A DNA stretch of 5,770 nt from positions 1 to 5,770 of the forward strand of contig MGRI01000072.1 of the NCBI GenBank assembly GCA_001798105.1, given 5' to 3'. Both the position numbers and the translations under genes were made by a program. The DNA is from Deltaproteobacteria bacterium RIFCSPHIGHO2_02_FULL_40_11. Its GTDB lineage: Bacteria; Bdellovibrionota; JACOXK01; 2-02-FULL-40-11. The notes under the pieces were generated by a model. That model saw nothing but the letters and a program-made list of their open reading frames with translations, was not told the origin of the DNA and did not search any database. Of the stretch, positions 3,160-5,770 are shown in pieces (positions within the stretch are counted from its first letter, which is position 1; each line of letters begins with the position of its first letter).

Positions 3160-5770
3160 TGGAGAATAAGCAAGTGGATAACGATCAAGAACCAAAAATA
3201 AAAAAAGATACCTATGATGCAACAAACATTAAGGTTTTAGAGGGGCTTCAGGCCGTTAGGAAGCGCCCCGCAATGTATATTGGGGACGTTTCTAAGCGGG
3301 GGCTTCATCACCTTGTGTTTGAGGTTGTGGATAACTCTGTGGATGAAGCGCTTGCAGGGTATTGTAAAAATATCGGTGTGAAAATTCATGTGAATAACTC
3401 GGTGACGGTGGAAGACGATGGCCGGGGGATTCCTGTGGATATGCACAAAACACAGAAAAAACCAGCCGCAGAAGTTGTTATGACTGTGCTTCATGCTGGC
3501 GGAAAATTTGATTCCAGCACGTACAAAGTGTCTGGAGGGCTTCATGGGGTTGGGGTTTCTGTTGTAAACGCCCTGTCTGAAGTTTTGCAACTCGAAATTC
3601 ATCGAGACGGGGGTGTGTATACCCAAACCTATAAAAAGGGAGATCCTTCAACCAAACTCAAACACATCGGGAAAACAAAAAAACGCGGAACCATTATTAC
3701 CTTTAAACCAGATGCGGAAATTTTTGAGGTTTTGGAATATAGCTATGAGACATTATCACAAAGACTTAGAGAGCTTGCATTTTTAAACCGAGGACTTCGT
3801 ATTTCGATTGAAGACGAGAGAACAAACGAAAAACAAGAATTTTTCTACGAAGGCGGCATTGAATCTTTTGTGGAATATTTAGGGAAGAAAAGAAAACCCG
3901 TTCATCCGTCGCCCGTTTATTTTACGGGGAAAAAAGAGAACGTCGAGATGGAAGTCGCTTTTCAATATAACGATAGCTATAACGAGGTTTTTTATACGTA
4001 TGCCAATAATATTAATACGATTGAAGGTGGCACGCACCTTGTCGGTTTTAAAACAGCATTAACGCGAATTATTAATAAATTTGCACAAACCCACGGACTT
4101 TTAAAAGACGCCACCGAGGATGGTATTACAGGAGACGATGTCCGGGAAGGGTTGATTGCGATTGTTTCTGTAAAATTGCCGCAACCTCAATTTGAAGGTC
4201 AAACAAAAACAAAATTGGGAAATAGCCATGTCAAGGGCATGGTTTCTCAAATTACAAACGATAAACTGACCATCTTTTTTGAAGAAAACCCCGCAGCCAC
4301 AAAAGCCATTTGTCAAAAATCAGTTGAGGCCGCTAGAGCCAGAGTTGCAGCCCGAAAAGCAAGAGACTTAACGCGCAGAAAAACAGCGCTCGATCTTGGC
4401 GGACTTCCTGGAAAAATGGCCGATTGCCAAGAAAAAGATCCCGCCAAAAGTGAACTTTACCTTGTGGAAGGGGATTCGGCAGGCGGGTGTTTTTGTGGAG
4501 ATGTAAAAATTGCGTTAGCAGATGGCAGATCGTTAAGTTTTATCGAACTTATTGAAGAATCGAAAAAAGGTATTCAAAATTATTGTTATACACTTAAAAA
4601 AGATGGCTCTATTGGAATTGAAAAAATATTAAATCCCAGAAAAACAAAGAAAAATACAGAAGTTATTAAGCTTGTTTTAGATACCGCCGAAGAAATTATT
4701 TGTACGCCAGATCACCTCTTCATGCTTTCAGATGGATCCTATAAAACAGCAGAAACTTTATCTATAGAAGATTCTTTAATGCCTCTCTACCGGCAGCTTT
4801 CAAAGGTCGGACGTCGAATTACAATTAAAGGATATGAATTGGTATTTGATCCGAAGGACAAAAGATGGATTTTTACACATTTATTAGCGGATAAATACAA
4901 TTTAGAAAATGAAACTTATCCAGAAAAATCCGGAGAACACAGGCACCACAAAGATTTTAATAAATTAAATAATAACCCGAATAATATTAAGCGATTAACC
5001 GCAGAGGACCATTTAAGGTTACACAGACAGCACGCAGAAAAAACGCTTCATCGCCCAGATGTTCTTGAAAAGCTCCGCAAACTTAAAAAAACACCAGAGT
5101 TTAGAGAAAAAATGAGTCGAAGGATGAAAGCGCCGAAAACAAGAAAAATTTTAAGTCAGCAAGCAAAAAAACAGTGGGAAAATGCCGAATATAAAAAACA
5201 CATGATGAATCGGTTTTTAGAGTTCTATGATATGAACGAATCCTTTAGAGATGAAACAAGGGCAAGATTAAACAGAGAACAGAAAAAACATTGGAGCAAC
5301 GAAGAGAATATTAAAAAACAGTCAGGCCGCGTAAAAAAATATTTTGAATTAAATCCAGATAAAAAAGAAGAGCTTTCTGTCTTGGCAAAAAAACAATGGG
5401 AGAATAAGTTTTTGCGCCTTTGGAGAAGCGCAACAACGAGGGTACAATGGACGGAGGCGTTTCGGGAAAAAAGAAAAAAAACATATAATCAAACATATTA
5501 TCATTGCGGAATGAAAGAGCTTCGAAAGCTTTATGAGAAAAACGGAATTGTTGATTTACAAAAGTATGATGAAGCCAGGAGGAAAATAAAAAATAAAAAC
5601 CTATTAAAAGCCGAAACGCTCTTAAAAAGGTTTTTTAATGACGACGCGCATCAACTGCGACAAACGGTAGAAAACTATAACCATAAAATTTCCAAGAAAA
5701 TTTTTCTAAAAGAAAAAATAGACGTATATGATTTGGAAGTTCCCAAAACCCATAATTTTGCTTTAGCTTC
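3159..5770 (+). CDS. gyrB: DNA gyrase subunit B, 5' part, interrupted by an in-frame intein
   Basis: GyrB is the ATPase subunit of DNA gyrase, which introduces negative supercoils. The frame is open from ATG 3159 to the window end. The first 443 codons are host sequence. The N-terminal motif NIKVLEGLQAVRKRPAMYIGDV leads to the GHKL ATPase motifs: EVVDNSVDEA (catalytic E55, Mg-binding N59), DDGRGIP (D86-P92) and GGLHGVG (126-132). The transducer domain has QTKTKLGN with ATP-contacting K350. The TOPRIM motif YLVEGDSAGG (metal-binding E437) ends at residue 443, where the intein begins; the rest of TOPRIM and the C-terminus lie beyond the window. QTKTKLG and the recF-gyrB context favour GyrB over ParE. 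The start ATG overlaps the recF stop, and an earlier start is impossible without entering recF. The extein is visibly more GC-rich than the intein: two sampled 60-base lines give 50-58% GC against 28-37%. Confidence 0.96.
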   Translation, partial: MENKQVDNDQEPKIKKDTYDATNIKVLEGLQAVRKRPAMYIGDVSKRGLHHLVFEVVDNSVDEALAGYCKNIGVKIHVNNSVTVEDDGRGIPVDMHKTQKKPAAEVVMTVLHAGGKFDSSTYKVSGGLHGVGVSVVNALSEVLQLEIHRDGGVYTQTYKKGDPSTKLKHIGKTKKRGTIITFKPDAEIFEVLEYSYETLSQRLRELAFLNRGLRISIEDERTNEKQEFFYEGGIESFVEYLGKKRKPVHPSPVYFTGKKENVEMEVAFQYNDSYNEVFYTYANNINTIEGGTHLVGFKTALTRIINKFAQTHGLLKDATEDGITGDDVREGLIAIVSVKLPQPQFEGQTKTKLGNSHVKGMVSQITNDKLTIFFEENPAATKAICQKSVEAARARVAARKARDLTRRKTALDLGGLPGKMADCQEKDPAKSELYLVEGDSAGGCFCGDVKIALADGRSLSFIELIEESKKGIQNYCYTLKKDGSIGIEKILNPRKTKKNTEVIKLVLDTAEEIICTPDHLFMLSDGSYKTAETLSIEDSLMPLYRQLSKVGRRITIKGYELVFDPKDKRWIFTHLLADKYNLENETYPEKSGEHRHHKDFNKLNNNPNNIKRLTAEDHLRLHRQHAEKTLHRPDVLEKLRKLKKTPEFREKMSRRMKAPKTRKILSQQAKKQWENAEYKKHMMNRFLEFYDMNESFRDETRARLNREQKKHWSNEENIKKQSGRVKKYFELNPDKKEELSVLAKKQWENKFLRLWRSATTRVQWTEAFREKRKKTYNQTYYHCGMKELRKLYEKNGIVDLQKYDEARRKIKNKNLLKAETLLKRFFNDDAHQLRQTVENYNHKISKKIFLKEKIDVYDLEVPKTHNFALA
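3326..3346 (-). promoter_or_regulatory. DnaA box pair inside gyrB
   Basis: TGTGGATAA at 3326-3334 is an exact DnaA box and TGTGGATGA at 3338-3346 a one-mismatch copy. Bases 3326-3344 are identical to oriC array B 643-661. The bases also encode the conserved GyrB residues V-D-N-S-V-D, so the match may be only codon coincidence. Other one-mismatch boxes nearby are AGTGGATAA at 3173-3181 and the overlapping TGTGGATAT/ATATGCACA at 3434-3447. Binding is possible from the sequence; a biological role is unproven. Confidence 0.35.
4824..5034 (+). other. HNH homing endonuclease core within the intein
   Basis: Intein residues from about 113. The lead-in GYELVFDPKDKRWIFTHLLADKYNL is a conserved stretch before the nuclease in HNH inteins. 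It is followed by HRHHKDFNKLNNNPNNI and KRLTAEDHLRLHRQH. The His pair (H153-H154), the Asn-rich NNNPNN turn and the later His (H175 or H179) form the H-N-H beta-beta-alpha metal site. Such enzymes cut intein-free alleles so that repair copies the intein in. All expected metal-site residues are present, so the nuclease looks intact. This differs from the LAGLIDADG nuclease found in many other inteins. Confidence 0.88.
5073..5460 (+). repeat. Aromatic-anchored helical repeats after the HNH core (intein)
   Basis: Intein residues about 196-324 contain a degenerate repeat of roughly 17 residues with the pattern x-K-K-x-W-x-N-x-E-F/Y-K/R. Clear units have Trp at residues 230 (AKKQWENAEYKKHM), 269 (QKKHWSNEENIKKQ), 304 (AKKQWENKFLRLW) and 321 (RVQWTEAFREKR). 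Weaker units centre on 200 (LRKLKKTPEFREKM), 213, 247 (YDMNESFRDE) and 286 (FELNPDKKEE). Spacings are 13, 17, 17, 22, 17, 18 and 17 residues. The strongly basic character suggests a modular DNA-contact region that sets target specificity, similar in idea to NUMOD-type modules of homing endonucleases; the exact family is not identified. Confidence 0.65.

Larger units (their letters stand above)
4488..5770 (+). mobile_element. GyrB intein with HNH homing endonuclease (3' end cut by window)
   Basis: An in-frame protein insert follows EGDSAGG, where uninterrupted GyrB continues with S. It starts with Cys1 in CFCGDVKIALADGRSLSF (splicing block A). Block B follows at about residues 60-80, with the T-x-x-H motif TPDH (T73, H76) in EIICTPDHLFMLSDGSYKTAE. 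The middle carries an HNH endonuclease and a repeat-rich region. The end shows the start of block F, VYDLEVPKTHNFALAS. The window stops after 427 complete codons. The expected final few residues (a GIFVHN-like block G with terminal His-Asn, then host Ser) are not visible, so I estimate about 434 aa in all. The insert is A- and Lys-rich and lower in GC than the extein, consistent with transfer. Protein splicing should remove it to restore gyrase B; active splicing is inferred from intact N-terminal motifs. Confidence 0.95.

Noticed and set aside
3237..3626. 129-codon open frame on the - strand within gyrB
   Set aside because: It is antisense to the highly conserved GyrB ATPase domain, has no recognisable domain, and its length is explained by gyrB codon bias.
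4488..5770. Group I or II intron, or an IS element, interrupting gyrB
   Set aside because: The insert is open in the same frame as gyrB throughout and carries protein-splicing motifs at both ends. No intron core, inverted terminal repeats or transposase is seen.

Overview
The window holds a bacterial chromosomal origin with its replication gene cluster, in the order dnaA (3' end only) - oriC - dnaN - recF - gyrB (5' part). All genes are on the + strand. The genus cannot be told from sequence alone. The DNA is AT-rich, the gene order is the widespread dnaA-dnaN-recF-gyrB order, and the proteins look like those of a free-living-type bacterium. DnaN reads somewhat like deltaproteobacterial clamps, while the RPAMYIGDV stretch of GyrB recalls lineages such as PVC or Omnitrophota. 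I treat it as an uncultured or poorly sampled lineage, with low confidence in any placement.

Positions 1-325 encode the DNA-binding domain IV of DnaA, the protein that reads the adjacent origin. Positions 326-940 contain no credible gene and form a rich oriC. There are ten exact TTATCCACA DnaA boxes, five one-mismatch boxes and several weaker ones. Most fall in two arrays (about 341-442 and 636-745) that are diverged copies of one module. An AT-rich spacer separates the arrays. After the second array come an isolated exact box, a short G/C-containing spacer, five CTA triplets matching the DnaA-trio element, and an AT-rich stretch. Together these look like a basal unwinding site.

Positions 941-3159 encode the sliding clamp (DnaN, 372 aa) and the gap-repair ATPase RecF (366 aa). 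gyrB starts at 3159 and stays open to the end of the window. dnaN/recF and recF/gyrB are both joined by TGATG stop-start overlaps, so the three genes are very probably one translationally coupled operon. It would supply the clamp, recombinational repair of stalled forks and negative supercoiling.

gyrB is interrupted at codon 444, directly after the TOPRIM motif EGDSAGG, by an in-frame intein (from 4488). The intein has N-terminal splicing blocks, an HNH homing endonuclease with a run of about eight Trp/aromatic-anchored helical repeats, and the start of the C-terminal splicing block. The window ends a few residues before the expected C-terminal HN/S splice junction. The most noteworthy items are the duplicated DnaA-box arrays, the DnaA-trio unwinding element, the HNH intein with its repeat domain, and a 19-nt exact match between oriC and the conserved VDNSVD codons of gyrB.
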